Positions 35,313 to 43,367 of a stretch of 64,000 bases of DNA are shown here, in pieces (position 1 is the first letter of the stretch; every line of letters begins with the position of its first letter). The notes below the pieces were generated by a model. The model did not search any database. It saw only the letters and a program-made list of their open reading frames with translations, and was not told the origin of the DNA. The position numbers and the translations under genes were made by a program. Source of the DNA: Leptotrichia massiliensis (GTDB lineage: Bacteria; Fusobacteriota; Fusobacteriia; Fusobacteriales; Leptotrichiaceae); the NCBI RefSeq assembly GCF_900104625.1, contig NZ_FNVZ01000005.1, forward strand, positions 62,001 to 126,000. Direction: 5' to 3'.

Positions 35313-36398
35313 TTATAATTGTTTTTTTAATTCTTCTTCAAAGATTACAAAGAAGTCATCAATTTGCTCTTTTGAAATTTGTCCTAAAATTCCAATTCTC
35401 ATAAGACTTTCAGCATATTTACCTTTTCCACCTGTAACAGTGTATCCTTTTTCTTCAAGAGCGGCAATAATTGATTTTATAACAATTCCTTCTCTATATA
35501 CTGAAATTAATGTATTTGTTCTATTTTCTTCATTTTTTACTAATAGTTCAAATCCTAATTTTTGTGCTTTTTCTTCAACATATTTTCTTAAATCGTGTTT
35601 TTGTTTAATTGTGCTTTCAACTCCATTTTTAACTAAGTCTTTTAGCGATTGATTTAATGCTAAAATTAAAGCGATTGCTGGAGTATACGGTGTTTCTGAG
35701 TTAGCGTCAAAATATTTTTCATATTGTTTTAAATCAAAATAGTATTTTGGCAAATCAGACGTTTCCATAGCTTTTTTTGCCTTGTCACTTACAGCAACAA
35801 AAGCAAGTCCTGGTGGTATTAAAAATGCTTTTTGGCTTCCTGCGATTGCTACATCAATATGCCAAGCATCAAAATCAAAATCATTTACTACAAGTCCACT
35901 AATTGTATCAACAACTAATAAAATATCAGTATTGTTTGTTAAATCTCCAAGTGCTTTTATATTATTTAAAATTCCAACTGAAGTTTCACTATGAGTTGCT
36001 AGAATTCCTTTTAAATCAGAGTTTTCAGCAATAACTTTCTTTACATCGTCTAGATTATAGCTGTCCCCAAATTCATATTGTAAATTGATTACATTTAAAC
36101 CATAAATTTCAGCAATTTTTCTAAATCTGTCTCCAAAATATCCAGTATTTATTGCTAAAACTTTATCTCCTTTTGAAAAGAAATTTACAATGGCAGTTTC
36201 CATTGAGCCTGTTCCAGATGAAGTAAGTATAGCTACATCATTTGTTGTTTTAAAGACTTTTTTCAAGTTTTCGTTGTTTTCTTTCATAATTCTTCTAAAT
36301 TCAGGTGTTCTGTGATGAATAATATCATTTCCCAAAATTTCTAAATATTCTTCGGGTATGTTAGTTGGCCCGGGTGTTAATAATAATTTTGAACTCAT
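35313..36398 (-). CDS. Class V aminotransferase (alanine--glyoxylate/serine--pyruvate type)
   Basis: 361 residues from the ATG at 36398; an ATG two codons earlier sits only 3 bases from GGAGG. PLP-dependent type I fold: LLLTPGPTNIPEEYLEI start, HHRTPEFRRIM, LTSSGTGSMETAIVNFF near residue 58 (phosphate cup), DILLVVDTISGLVVNDFDFD near 160 with the PLP Asp, and VAIAGSQKAFLIPPGLAFVA near 185 with the Schiff-base Lys in SQK. Members use alanine, serine or phosphonate-like substrates and glyoxylate or pyruvate. Exact substrate cannot be read from sequence. It follows kdsA by about 45 bases. Confidence 0.88.
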   Translation of the reverse strand: MSSKLLLTPGPTNIPEEYLEILGNDIIHHRTPEFRRIMKENNENLKKVFKTTNDVAILTSSGTGSMETAIVNFFSKGDKVLAINTGYFGDRFRKIAEIYGLNVINLQYEFGDSYNLDDVKKVIAENSDLKGILATHSETSVGILNNIKALGDLTNNTDILLVVDTISGLVVNDFDFDAWHIDVAIAGSQKAFLIPPGLAFVAVSDKAKKAMETSDLPKYYFDLKQYEKYFDANSETPYTPAIALILALNQSLKDLVKNGVESTIKQKHDLRKYVEEKAQKLGFELLVKNEENRTNTLISVYREGIVIKSIIAALEEKGYTVTGGKGKYAESLMRIGILGQISKEQIDDFFVIFEEELKKQL

Positions 36399-36442
36399 AA
36401 TCATAATCCTCCTAAAAATTTATTAAAATAGATATTTTTATT

Positions 36443-37279
36443 TTATAATTCTTTTGTCAATTTATCATACTGTAATAATTTTGTTAAAATATCTTCAACA
36501 TTGTCAAGTTTTAACATATTTGGCCCATCAGATAATCCTTTGTCAGGTTCAGGATGTACTTCTGCAAAAACTCCGTCAACTCCAACAGATACAGCTGCTC
36601 TAGTAAGTGGATAAACATAAGCACGGTTTCCTCCTGAAGTTTCTCCTTGTCCTCCTGGAATTTGTACTGAATGTGTTGCATCAAACACAACAGGATAGCC
36701 AAATTTTCTCATTTCCAGAAGTCCACGCATATCTACGACTAAATTATTGTATCCAAATGAAGCCCCACGTTCGCAAAGCATTATATTTTCATTTCCAACT
36801 TCCTCAAATTTTCTTACAACATTTTTCATATCCCAAGGTGCTAAAAATTGCCCTTTTTTTATATTCACAGCTTTTCCAGTTTCTGCAGCGGCAATAAGCA
36901 AGTCAGTCTGTCGTGATAAAAATGCAGGTATTTGAAGTAGATCAATTATTTTGGCCGCTTCTTTACATTGCCAAGGTTCGTGAATATCTGTTGCAAGAGC
37001 CACACCGTATTTTTCTTTAACTCGTGCCAAAATTTCAAGTCCTTTTGTAAGTCCTGGACCTCTAAACGAGGAAATAGAAGAACGGTTAGCCTTATCAAAT
37101 GAAGCCTTAAAAACATATTGAATCCCTAGCTTGTTAGTGATGTCCTTCATTTTCCCAGCCACTTCCATAACCAAATCTTCTGATTCAATCACGCAAGGTC
37201 CAGCAATCAAAAAAATCTTATCATTACCAATAGTAAGATTATCAGTAATCTTGACTTTTTTCACTTTATCTATCAACAT
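36443..37279 (-). CDS. kdsA: 3-deoxy-8-phosphooctulonate synthase
   Basis: 278 residues. It condenses phosphoenolpyruvate with arabinose 5-phosphate to Kdo 8-phosphate, needed for the lipopolysaccharide inner core. TIM-barrel motifs: LIAGPCVIESEDL near residue 28, VFKASFDKANRSSISSFRGP near 56 (active-site KANRSS), ATDIHEPWQC, LSRQTDLLIAAAETGKAVN, KKGQFLAPWDMKNV, VFDATHSVQ with metal-site residues, and AVGVDGVFAEVHPEPDKGL. KANRSS and the length separate KdsA from DAHP synthase. It is strong evidence for an LPS-bearing outer membrane. No other kds gene is in the window. Confidence 0.95.
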   Translation of the reverse strand: MLIDKVKKVKITDNLTIGNDKIFLIAGPCVIESEDLVMEVAGKMKDITNKLGIQYVFKASFDKANRSSISSFRGPGLTKGLEILARVKEKYGVALATDIHEPWQCKEAAKIIDLLQIPAFLSRQTDLLIAAAETGKAVNIKKGQFLAPWDMKNVVRKFEEVGNENIMLCERGASFGYNNLVVDMRGLLEMRKFGYPVVFDATHSVQIPGGQGETSGGNRAYVYPLTRAAVSVGVDGVFAEVHPEPDKGLSDGPNMLKLDNVEDILTKLLQYDKLTKEL

Positions 37280-37502
37280 AAGATCAATCCTTTCCTAAAA
37301 AAAATTCTTATATTTCATTTTATCATAATATTGTTTTTTTTGCTAATTTTTTTCTAAAAAATATAGAATAAAAATTTATCATTTCATCTTATTATTTTAA
37401 TTAGTAAATTTTTTTAAAATTACTAACTTGAATCAATATTTGCAAAATAAAATAAATATGATAAAATGGAGAAAATATTATTTAGAAAAGAGGGAAATTT
37501 TA

Positions 37503-38804
37503 ATGAAAACAGATAATTCAAAAAAAATTTATGAAAAAGCTAAAAAATCAATACCAGGTGGAGTAAATAGTCCAGTTAGAGCATTTCAGTCGGTGGATAA
37601 GGAATATCCGATTTTTATTAAAAGGGGAAATGGGAGTAAACTTTATGATGAGGATGAAAATGAGTATGTGGATATGATAGGTTCTTGGGGACCAATGATT
37701 TTAGGGCATAATTATCCGAAAGTTTTGGAAGTTGTGAAGAGAGAACTTGAAAATGGGACTTCTTTTGGACTTCCTACGAAAAAGGAAGTGGAACTGGCAG
37801 AACTTGTAAAGAGCTGTTTTCCTTCGATTGAAAAATTAAGATTGACTACTTCTGGGACAGAAGCGGCTATGGCTAGTGTGAGAGTTGCCCGTGCGTTTAC
37901 TGGAAAGAATAAGATTATAAAATTTGAAGGATGTTATCACGGACATTCAGATTCATTGCTGGTTAAGGCTGGTTCGGGACTTTTGACATTTGCACATCAG
38001 GATAGCAACGGAATTACTGAAGGTGTTGTGAAGGATACGATAACATTGCCTTTTGGAGATTTTGAGAAATTGAAGGAAACTTTGGAAAATGATGATGATA
38101 TTGCGTGTGTGATTATTGAGCCAATTCCAGCAAATATGGGGCTTATTGAAACAGAAAAGGAATATTTGGAAAAAGTACGTAAAATCACGAAAGAAAAAAA
38201 TGTAGTGTTAATTTTTGACGAGGTAATTTCTGGATTTAGAGTTTCGTTAGGCGGTGCTCAAAAAGTATTTGGAATTATACCTGATTTAACTGTTCTTGGA
38301 AAAATTATTGGTGGTGGTTATCCAGTTGGTGGATTTGGTGGAAAAAAAGAAATTATGAACTTAATTTCGCCAGTTGGTAATGTTTATCACGCTGGAACGC
38401 TTTCTGGAAATCCAATTTCAGTTGCTGCAGGAATAGAAACAATTTCGATTTTGAAGGAAAATCCTAAAATTTACGAAAATGTAAATAAAAAAACGGAGAA
38501 TTTGGTAAATAAAATTAATGAATTAATAAAAAAATATGATATTCCAGCAAGTGTGAACTACTTCGGAAGCTTATTTACAATATTTTTCTCAAAGGAAAAA
38601 GTGAAAACTTTGGAAGATGCAATTAATACGAATGATGAATTTTACAGTATATATTTTGATATAATGCTTGAAAATGGAGTAATTGTGCCACCTTCAAAAT
38701 ATGAGGCACATTTTGTTTCTTATATTCATAATGATGAGGATGTGGAAAAATTGTTGAAGGGTGTGGAAAAAACTTTTCAAAAAATTGCTGAAAAATTAAA
38801 ATAA
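37503..38804 (+). CDS. hemL: Glutamate-1-semialdehyde 2,1-aminomutase
   Basis: 433 residues from ATG 37503 after AGAGGGAAA; an in-frame ATG at 37428 would add 25 atypical residues. The PLP enzyme converts glutamate-1-semialdehyde to 5-aminolevulinate, the first committed tetrapyrrole precursor. Landmarks: PGGVNSPVRAFQSV near residue 16, MIGSWGPMILGHNYP, TTSGTEAAMASVRVARAFTG near 117, CYHGHSDSLLVKAGSG, IFDEVISGFRVSLGGAQ, VLGKIIGGGYPVGGFGGKKE with the PLP Lys, and VYHAGTLSGNPISVAAGI. It is 22 bases upstream of cobT, suggesting co-expression for cobamide synthesis. Confidence 0.95.
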   Translation: MKTDNSKKIYEKAKKSIPGGVNSPVRAFQSVDKEYPIFIKRGNGSKLYDEDENEYVDMIGSWGPMILGHNYPKVLEVVKRELENGTSFGLPTKKEVELAELVKSCFPSIEKLRLTTSGTEAAMASVRVARAFTGKNKIIKFEGCYHGHSDSLLVKAGSGLLTFAHQDSNGITEGVVKDTITLPFGDFEKLKETLENDDDIACVIIEPIPANMGLIETEKEYLEKVRKITKEKNVVLIFDEVISGFRVSLGGAQKVFGIIPDLTVLGKIIGGGYPVGGFGGKKEIMNLISPVGNVYHAGTLSGNPISVAAGIETISILKENPKIYENVNKKTENLVNKINELIKKYDIPASVNYFGSLFTIFFSKEKVKTLEDAINTNDEFYSIYFDIMLENGVIVPPSKYEAHFVSYIHNDEDVEKLLKGVEKTFQKIAEKLK

Positions 38805-38826
38805 ATTTGTAAATAGAGGAATATAT

Positions 38827-39954
38827 ATGGAAATCATAAAGAGTAAAATTACAGGAGAAATTTTATTTGATACAATAAAAAAAATAACGGCTTTAGATAG
38901 AAATAAAATGAAAAAAAAGAAAAATGAACTGAATTCACTGCTAAAAACTCCAAATGGACTGGGAAAACTCGAAGAACTGGCAATCAGGCTTGAGGGAATG
39001 AGTAAAAATTATAAACCTCGCAAAAAAATGGTGCTTGTAATGGCAGCGGATAACGGTGTGGAAAGAGAAAAAGTCAGCAAATCCAAAAGAGTAATAACGC
39101 AGTATGTAGTGGAAGCGATGTTAAATGGCAAATCATCAATTAATGCTCTCTCAATGGCATATAATGCTGATGTGAAAGTGGTAGATCTGGGAATTGATGA
39201 GAGTTCGGACATAAAAAAAGAAATAGATTTATCAGGAATTATTAGCAGAAAAATTATGGAATCAGGTACTAATAATATTGCTAAACAAGCCGCAATGGAG
39301 TATGAAGATGCTGTAAAGGCTATAGAAACTGGGATTGAAATGGTTGATGAGTTTGCAAGGGACGGATACAATTTATTTGCAACTGGAGAAATGGGGATTG
39401 GAAATACTACGACTAGTAGTGCTATTTTAAAGGTTCTGACAGATTTGTCGCTAGATGAGATTGTTGGCTATGGAAGCGGAATAGATGATAAAACTTTGGA
39501 GCATAAGAAGAATGTTGTTAAAAGAGCAGTTGAAGTAAATGGATTGTCAAAATTTTTTGAAGAAAATATAAATGGAACAGGAAAAAAAGAAAAATTTGAA
39601 AAAAATAAAATAATAGATGTACTGGCAAAAGTTGGGGGACTTGATATTGCTGGAATGGTGGGAACTTATCTAGGATGTGCAAAAAACCGTGTGCCTGTCG
39701 TGATAGATGGTTTTATTTCAGCGATTTCTGCCCTTGTTGCATATAAAATTTGTCCAAACTGCAGGAATTTTATGATTGCTTCACACTTGAGCGAAGAGCC
39801 TGGAATGAAGTATATTATGAAGGAGCTGGATTTAGAGCCAATGCTCTTTATGAATATGAAATTGGGGGAAGGTACTGGAGCTGTTGTGATGTTCCCTGTG
39901 ATTGAGGGAGCTTGTAATATTACTGAAGTTGTAAGAAAATATCCTGATGTATAA
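38827..39954 (+). CDS. cobT: Nicotinate-nucleotide--dimethylbenzimidazole phosphoribosyltransferase
   Basis: 375 residues. CobT activates the lower-ligand base of cobalamin by transferring phosphoribose from nicotinate mononucleotide. Seen: LKTPNGLGKLEELAIRLEG near residue 40, MVLVMAADNGVEREKVSKS near 68, VVDLGIDES, ATGEMGIGNTTTSSAIL near 182, GYGSGIDDKTLEHKKNVVKR, VLAKVGGLDIAGMVGTYLG near 262, FISAISALVAY, and the catalytic-Glu region LGEGTGAVVMFPVIEGACN near 345. It pairs with hemL upstream. Together with cbiE at 12448 it suggests the organism makes or remodels cobamides. Confidence 0.93.
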   Translation: MEIIKSKITGEILFDTIKKITALDRNKMKKKKNELNSLLKTPNGLGKLEELAIRLEGMSKNYKPRKKMVLVMAADNGVEREKVSKSKRVITQYVVEAMLNGKSSINALSMAYNADVKVVDLGIDESSDIKKEIDLSGIISRKIMESGTNNIAKQAAMEYEDAVKAIETGIEMVDEFARDGYNLFATGEMGIGNTTTSSAILKVLTDLSLDEIVGYGSGIDDKTLEHKKNVVKRAVEVNGLSKFFEENINGTGKKEKFEKNKIIDVLAKVGGLDIAGMVGTYLGCAKNRVPVVIDGFISAISALVAYKICPNCRNFMIASHLSEEPGMKYIMKELDLEPMLFMNMKLGEGTGAVVMFPVIEGACNITEVVRKYPDV

Positions 39955-40152
39955 GATTAGAATGTATTGTTTAAACTATTTAGTTTTTTAGTTTTTATTT
40001 TGTTTAGTGTCATATAAATTTATTTGTATATTTTTTAATAAGAGAAATGATAAGATAAAACTTTTTTTATTTAATAAAACAAGTTTTAGATATATTTTTA
40101 TAAAGTATTTATCATAAATATTCAATGCTTTATTTTTGAGACTTTGAAGTAA

Positions 40153-40170
40153 ATGTATTATCTCACAACA
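40153..40170. repeat. Solo IS-end remnant
   Basis: Eighteen bases ATGTATTATCTCACAACA are identical to the right terminus of the nested IS (8779-8796). The bases before it show only weak similarity to the IS interior. It lies in the 331-base cobT/outer-membrane-protein gap, 30 bases upstream of a consensus promoter. Nothing else is recognised in that gap. Confidence 0.5.
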
Positions 40171-40199
40171 TCAGGTATTATATTTTTTAAAATAAGTTG

Positions 40200-40228
40200 T
40201 TGACAAAACATTAAAAATTTGATACTAT
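40200..40228 (+). promoter_or_regulatory. Promoter of the outer-membrane protein gene
   Basis: TTGACA (40200-40205), a 17-base spacer and TACTAT (40223-40228), 58 bases before the start codon. Confidence 0.75.
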
Positions 40229-40285
40229 GCTAATAATTAACAAAAATTTTGTTAAAATAAAAACTAAGAATTGGAGGTAATTTTT

Positions 40286-40906
40286 GTGAAAAAATTATTG
40301 TTATTATTGGGATTAGTTGTAAGTGCAACTGCTATGGCTGGTGTTGCTGAAGTTAGAATAGGTGGAGACTTGACAAACCGTGCAACATTTAAGGATACTG
40401 ACAATTCAACATGGAGAATCAACAAAGATGCATTAAAGAGAGGATTTGAAATTACAGGTGAATATAGAACACCAGTATTCAATGAAAATCTTGAAATGGG
40501 TGGTGGAATTGCTTATAAATATAATAAATTAAGCAGTAAGAACTTACCAGGAGTTAGTGTAAAAGGACTTAGTTCAGTACCTGTGTATTTTACAACAAGA
40601 TATAACTTTAAAAATGATTCTGAAGTTACTCCTTATGTAAAAGGTAATTTAGGAGTTGCATTTAATTCTGGAAAAATAGAAATTAAAGAAGGACCTTCTA
40701 GTGTTAAATTCAAATATAATTCAGGAATTTATTATGGAATTGGAGCTGGAATTCAATATAAAAATTTTGTAACTGATTTATCATATAATATAAATAGTTT
40801 GAAAACAAAATTAGATGTGGATCTTCCTGGATATAAAGCAAATAATAAATTTAATACTAATCACGGAGCACTTACTTTAAGCGTAGGTTACTCATTTGGA
40901 TTATAA
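40286..40906 (+). CDS. Outer-membrane beta-barrel protein
   Basis: 206 residues from GTG 40286, chosen because GGAGG at 40273 sits at the right distance and the signal peptide then begins VKKLLLLLGLVVSATAMAG with an Ala-x-Ala cleavage site. The mature part is a run of amphipathic strands with turns (AEVRIGGDLTNRATF, FEITGEYRTPVFNENLEMGG, YFTTRYNF, YYGIGAGIQYKNFVTDLSYN) and ends ALTLSVGYSFGL with a terminal aromatic-rich strand as required for barrel insertion. The size suits an 8-stranded barrel. A strong promoter and terminator surround it, so it is probably abundant. No ligand can be inferred. Confidence 0.8.
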   Translation: MKKLLLLLGLVVSATAMAGVAEVRIGGDLTNRATFKDTDNSTWRINKDALKRGFEITGEYRTPVFNENLEMGGGIAYKYNKLSSKNLPGVSVKGLSSVPVYFTTRYNFKNDSEVTPYVKGNLGVAFNSGKIEIKEGPSSVKFKYNSGIYYGIGAGIQYKNFVTDLSYNINSLKTKLDVDLPGYKANNKFNTNHGALTLSVGYSFGL

Positions 40907-40934
40907 TTAAATATAAAATAAAAAACAAATATCT

Positions 40935-40968
40935 AACTGTCTTTTAGAATTGAAAGGCAGTTTTTTTG
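40935..40968 (+). terminator. Terminator after the outer-membrane protein gene
   Basis: Stem AACTGTCTTT/AAAGGCAGTT with one G-U pair, loop of 8, then seven T. Confidence 0.85.
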
Positions 40969-41094
40969 TTTAAATAAAAAACTAAATTTAATAAGGTTTA
41001 CAAATATTTCAATGATGAATTTCAGAACTCTACTTTTAGTTTATAAAAATTAAAGTTAAAGGTTATTAATTTTAATACTTTTATATCTATAACT

Positions 41095-41122
41095 TTGATT
41101 TTTTTAATGATTATGATACAAT
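41095..41122 (+). promoter_or_regulatory. Promoter of the TPR gene pair
   Basis: TTGATT (41095-41100), a 16-base spacer and TACAAT (41117-41122), 58 bases before the first TPR gene. Confidence 0.5.
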
Positions 41123-41180
41123 AAACAAAGAAAATTTTACTAAGATAAAACAACGAAATATTGAAAAAGGCAGGTAGAAA

Positions 41181-41960
41181 ATGAAAAAAATATTAGTTTT
41201 TATGGTGATTCTCGCTAATTTAGTTTTTGGAGTGCAGGGATTTTCGCAAATGAATTCTAAGGAATTTGAAAAAGTGATGGCGAAAGTAGCGAAAGAATAC
41301 GATAAAGGAAATAAGCAGAAAGCTTTGTCAATGTTAAAAGAAGATATACAAAAAAATCCTTCTAATATCATATTAAAAGTTATGCTGGGAATGTTTTATA
41401 ATGATATGGGTAGAAAGAACGAAAGTGAAAAGGAATTAAATGAGGCAGTAGAGCTGCAGAAGAAATATCCTTTTATAGCAGATAATGGTAAAAAATATGA
41501 TGTAAGGCTAGTGATTGGCATATTATATATGTATCAAAGGGATTATAAGAAAGCATTAGAATGGTTTAGTGAAATTGATAATACAACTTTTGAAAAAATA
41601 GATGAAATGGATCTTGTAATGGGTACTTTAAATTATAGATTGGGAAATACAGAAGAAGCAAAAAAATATTTATTAAAATCCTACATCAAGGATGAAGAAG
41701 GTATGTCACAAAATATTTTAGGGCAAATTTATCTTGCTGAAGGGAATCAAAAAGAGGCTAGAAAATGGTTTTTAGAATCCTCAGATAAAGGAAATTCAGG
41801 AGGCCAAGCGAATCTAGGGATTTTGTACTATCAGCAGAGAGACAAGAATGCAGCATTAAAATGGCTAAAAAAATCTTTTGAAACAGCGAAAAAAGAAAAA
41901 GATCAAAAACAAATGAAAGATATACAGGAGATCATTAAAGAAGTTGAGAGTAATAACTAA
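41181..41960 (+). CDS. Secreted TPR/Sel1-like repeat protein, first of a tandem pair
   Basis: 259 residues. The signal peptide KKILVFMVILANLVFGVQGFS is followed by helical repeats of about 34-36 residues. Examples are LKVMLGMFYNDMGRKNESEK, LVIGILYMYQRDYKKALEWF, NILGQIYLAEGNQKEARKWF and ANLGILYYQQRDKNAALKWL, the last two typical of Sel1/TPR units. It is periplasmic by prediction and would act as a protein-binding scaffold. The signal peptide and repeats closely resemble the next gene, pointing to tandem duplication. 35 bases separate them, with a good ribosome site between, so they form one operon. Confidence 0.8.
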   Translation: MKKILVFMVILANLVFGVQGFSQMNSKEFEKVMAKVAKEYDKGNKQKALSMLKEDIQKNPSNIILKVMLGMFYNDMGRKNESEKELNEAVELQKKYPFIADNGKKYDVRLVIGILYMYQRDYKKALEWFSEIDNTTFEKIDEMDLVMGTLNYRLGNTEEAKKYLLKSYIKDEEGMSQNILGQIYLAEGNQKEARKWFLESSDKGNSGGQANLGILYYQQRDKNAALKWLKKSFETAKKEKDQKQMKDIQEIIKEVESNN

Positions 41961-41995
41961 GTTTATTAATATAGGAGATAGAAAGAAGGGACATT

Positions 41996-42736
41996 ATGAA
42001 AAAATACTTGATTTTGTTATTAGTAATTGCAAATTTAGGATTAGGAGTTCAAAGCTTTTCAGCGATGACAAAAGAAGAAAAAACAAAATTAGAAAAACAG
42101 ATAGATGATGCTTATGGAAAAAATGATAAGAAAAAATTGGAAACTTTAATTATAAAATATGTAACTGAATTTCCAAACAATGCAGATTATTTAAATAGGT
42201 TGGCAGTTTTATATACTAATCAAAAAAATTATTCAGAGGCTGAAAAGTGGTATTTAAAAGCCATAGAAAAGGGTAACTTTACAGCAATTTCAAATATAGC
42301 ATATTTATATTTTGAAAAAAAAGATTATGAAAAATCAATAAAATATTATAAAGAATATCAAAAGTTGGTGGATAATCCCGATAATTATCTTTGGATTGCA
42401 GCAGCATATTATGAAATGGACGATTATAAAAATGCAAAAGAATGGTATTTAAAGGTAGCTAAATTTGAGAAAGATGGATTTTCGGAAAATAAATTGGGGG
42501 TAATGTTTGAAGAGGAAGGCAATCAAAAAGAAGCATTAAAATGGTATCAAGCCTCTGTTCAAAAAGGATATCCATGGGCATATTATAATCTGACGAACTT
42601 TTATGCTGGGTTAGGAGATTCTGAAACAGCAGAAAAATGGGCTAAAAAAGGAATGGAAATATCTAAAAAAGCAGATGATTCAGAATTGAAGAAATATTTA
42701 CAAGAAGCACTAGATGTTATTCAAAAAGCAAAATAA
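41996..42736 (+). CDS. Secreted TPR/Sel1-like repeat protein, second of a tandem pair
   Basis: 246 residues. Signal peptide KKYLILLLVIANLGLGVQSFS parallels its neighbour. At least five TPR/Sel1 units follow: YLNRLAVLYTNQKNYSEAEK, ISNIAYLYFEKKDYEKSIKY, LWIAAAYYEMDDYKNAKEWY, NKLGVMFEEEGNQKEALKWY, YYNLTNFYAGLGDSETAEKW. Likely periplasmic and protein-binding. The EEGNQKEALKWY unit is nearly the same as AEGNQKEARKWF in the upstream gene. No partner can be named. Confidence 0.8.
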   Translation: MKKYLILLLVIANLGLGVQSFSAMTKEEKTKLEKQIDDAYGKNDKKKLETLIIKYVTEFPNNADYLNRLAVLYTNQKNYSEAEKWYLKAIEKGNFTAISNIAYLYFEKKDYEKSIKYYKEYQKLVDNPDNYLWIAAAYYEMDDYKNAKEWYLKVAKFEKDGFSENKLGVMFEEEGNQKEALKWYQASVQKGYPWAYYNLTNFYAGLGDSETAEKWAKKGMEISKKADDSELKKYLQEALDVIQKAK

Positions 42737-42799
42737 ATTTTATTTAATTTGAAATTGTAAAGATTAATGAAATATATAAGTCATATATATAACATATAT

Positions 42800-42828
42800 T
42801 TTACAAAATGATTGATTTTTGTTATAAT
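42800..42828 (+). promoter_or_regulatory. Promoter of the 53-residue membrane protein
   Basis: TTTACA (42800-42805), a 17-base spacer and TATAAT (42823-42828), 50 bases before ATG 42879. Confidence 0.65.
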
Positions 42829-42878
42829 AATTTCATAGCAAGAGAAAGAAGCAAAAAAATTAAAAATTGGAGGAAATT

Positions 42879-43040
42879 ATGTCATTATTAATTTTAGTCT
42901 TATCATTATTACTGATTATTCAACTTTTAGAAATTGTAATTGTGCAAAACCAAAAATATGTTGCCTTAAAAATTTCTGAAAATGATTTTGTTATGTCGGT
43001 AAATGGTAGAGATGTAATGACTAATTTCGTTAGAAAATAG
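42879..43040 (+). CDS. Small single-pass membrane protein (53 residues)
   Basis: The frame runs ATG 42879 to TAG 43038-43040 behind a strong TTGGAGGAAATT site. The N-terminal half is one hydrophobic helix (LLILVLSLLLIIQLLEIVIV) and the remainder is a short polar domain (KYVALKISENDFVMSVNGRD then VMTNFVRK). It has its own promoter and terminator, so it is a real transcription unit although very short. Small single-helix proteins often regulate larger membrane complexes; no partner is evident. It occupies the middle of the otherwise gene-free 42.7-43.4 kb stretch. Confidence 0.7.
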   Translation: MSLLILVLSLLLIIQLLEIVIVQNQKYVALKISENDFVMSVNGRDVMTNFVRK

Positions 43041-43078
43041 TTAATAAAATCATATGCAGTATTAATAATAAAAAACTT

Positions 43079-43117
43079 GAGGCGATTTATATTTAAAAAT
43101 CGTCTTTTATTTTTTTA
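43079..43117 (+). terminator. Terminator after the small membrane protein
   Basis: Stem AGGCGATTT/AAATCGTCT with one G-U pair, 8-base loop and T-rich tail. Confidence 0.75.
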
Positions 43118-43276
43118 GAAGTAAAAGTAAATTTAAAAAAATTTGCTATACACATATAAAAAAGTAAAAAAAATATAAAAAATGTGATAAAATATAGATA
43201 AAGCCAATTAAAATTGAGTATATAAACTTAGATTTTAGATTGGAATTAAAGAATTTTGGTATTTAATCAAATAGTT

Positions 43277-43300
43277 TTGAGGCTGATAAAACAGACTCAA
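43277..43300 (+). promoter_or_regulatory. Hairpin in the ilvD leader
   Basis: TTGAGGCTG pairs with CAGACTCAA (one mismatch) around a 6-base loop, 68 bases before the ilvD start. The 240-base leader lacks T-box or leader-peptide features I could identify, so any control by this hairpin is speculative. Confidence 0.3.
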
Positions 43301-43367
43301 GCTAGATTTGTTGAAATATATATAAGAAAAATAGTGAAACATAAAAATTTTTAGGAGAGTGAAATCA

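Noticed and set aside
41181-42736. Tandem TPR genes as an array of CRISPR-like repeats
   Set aside because: The repetition is at protein level with normal codon drift, not identical DNA repeats with spacers.
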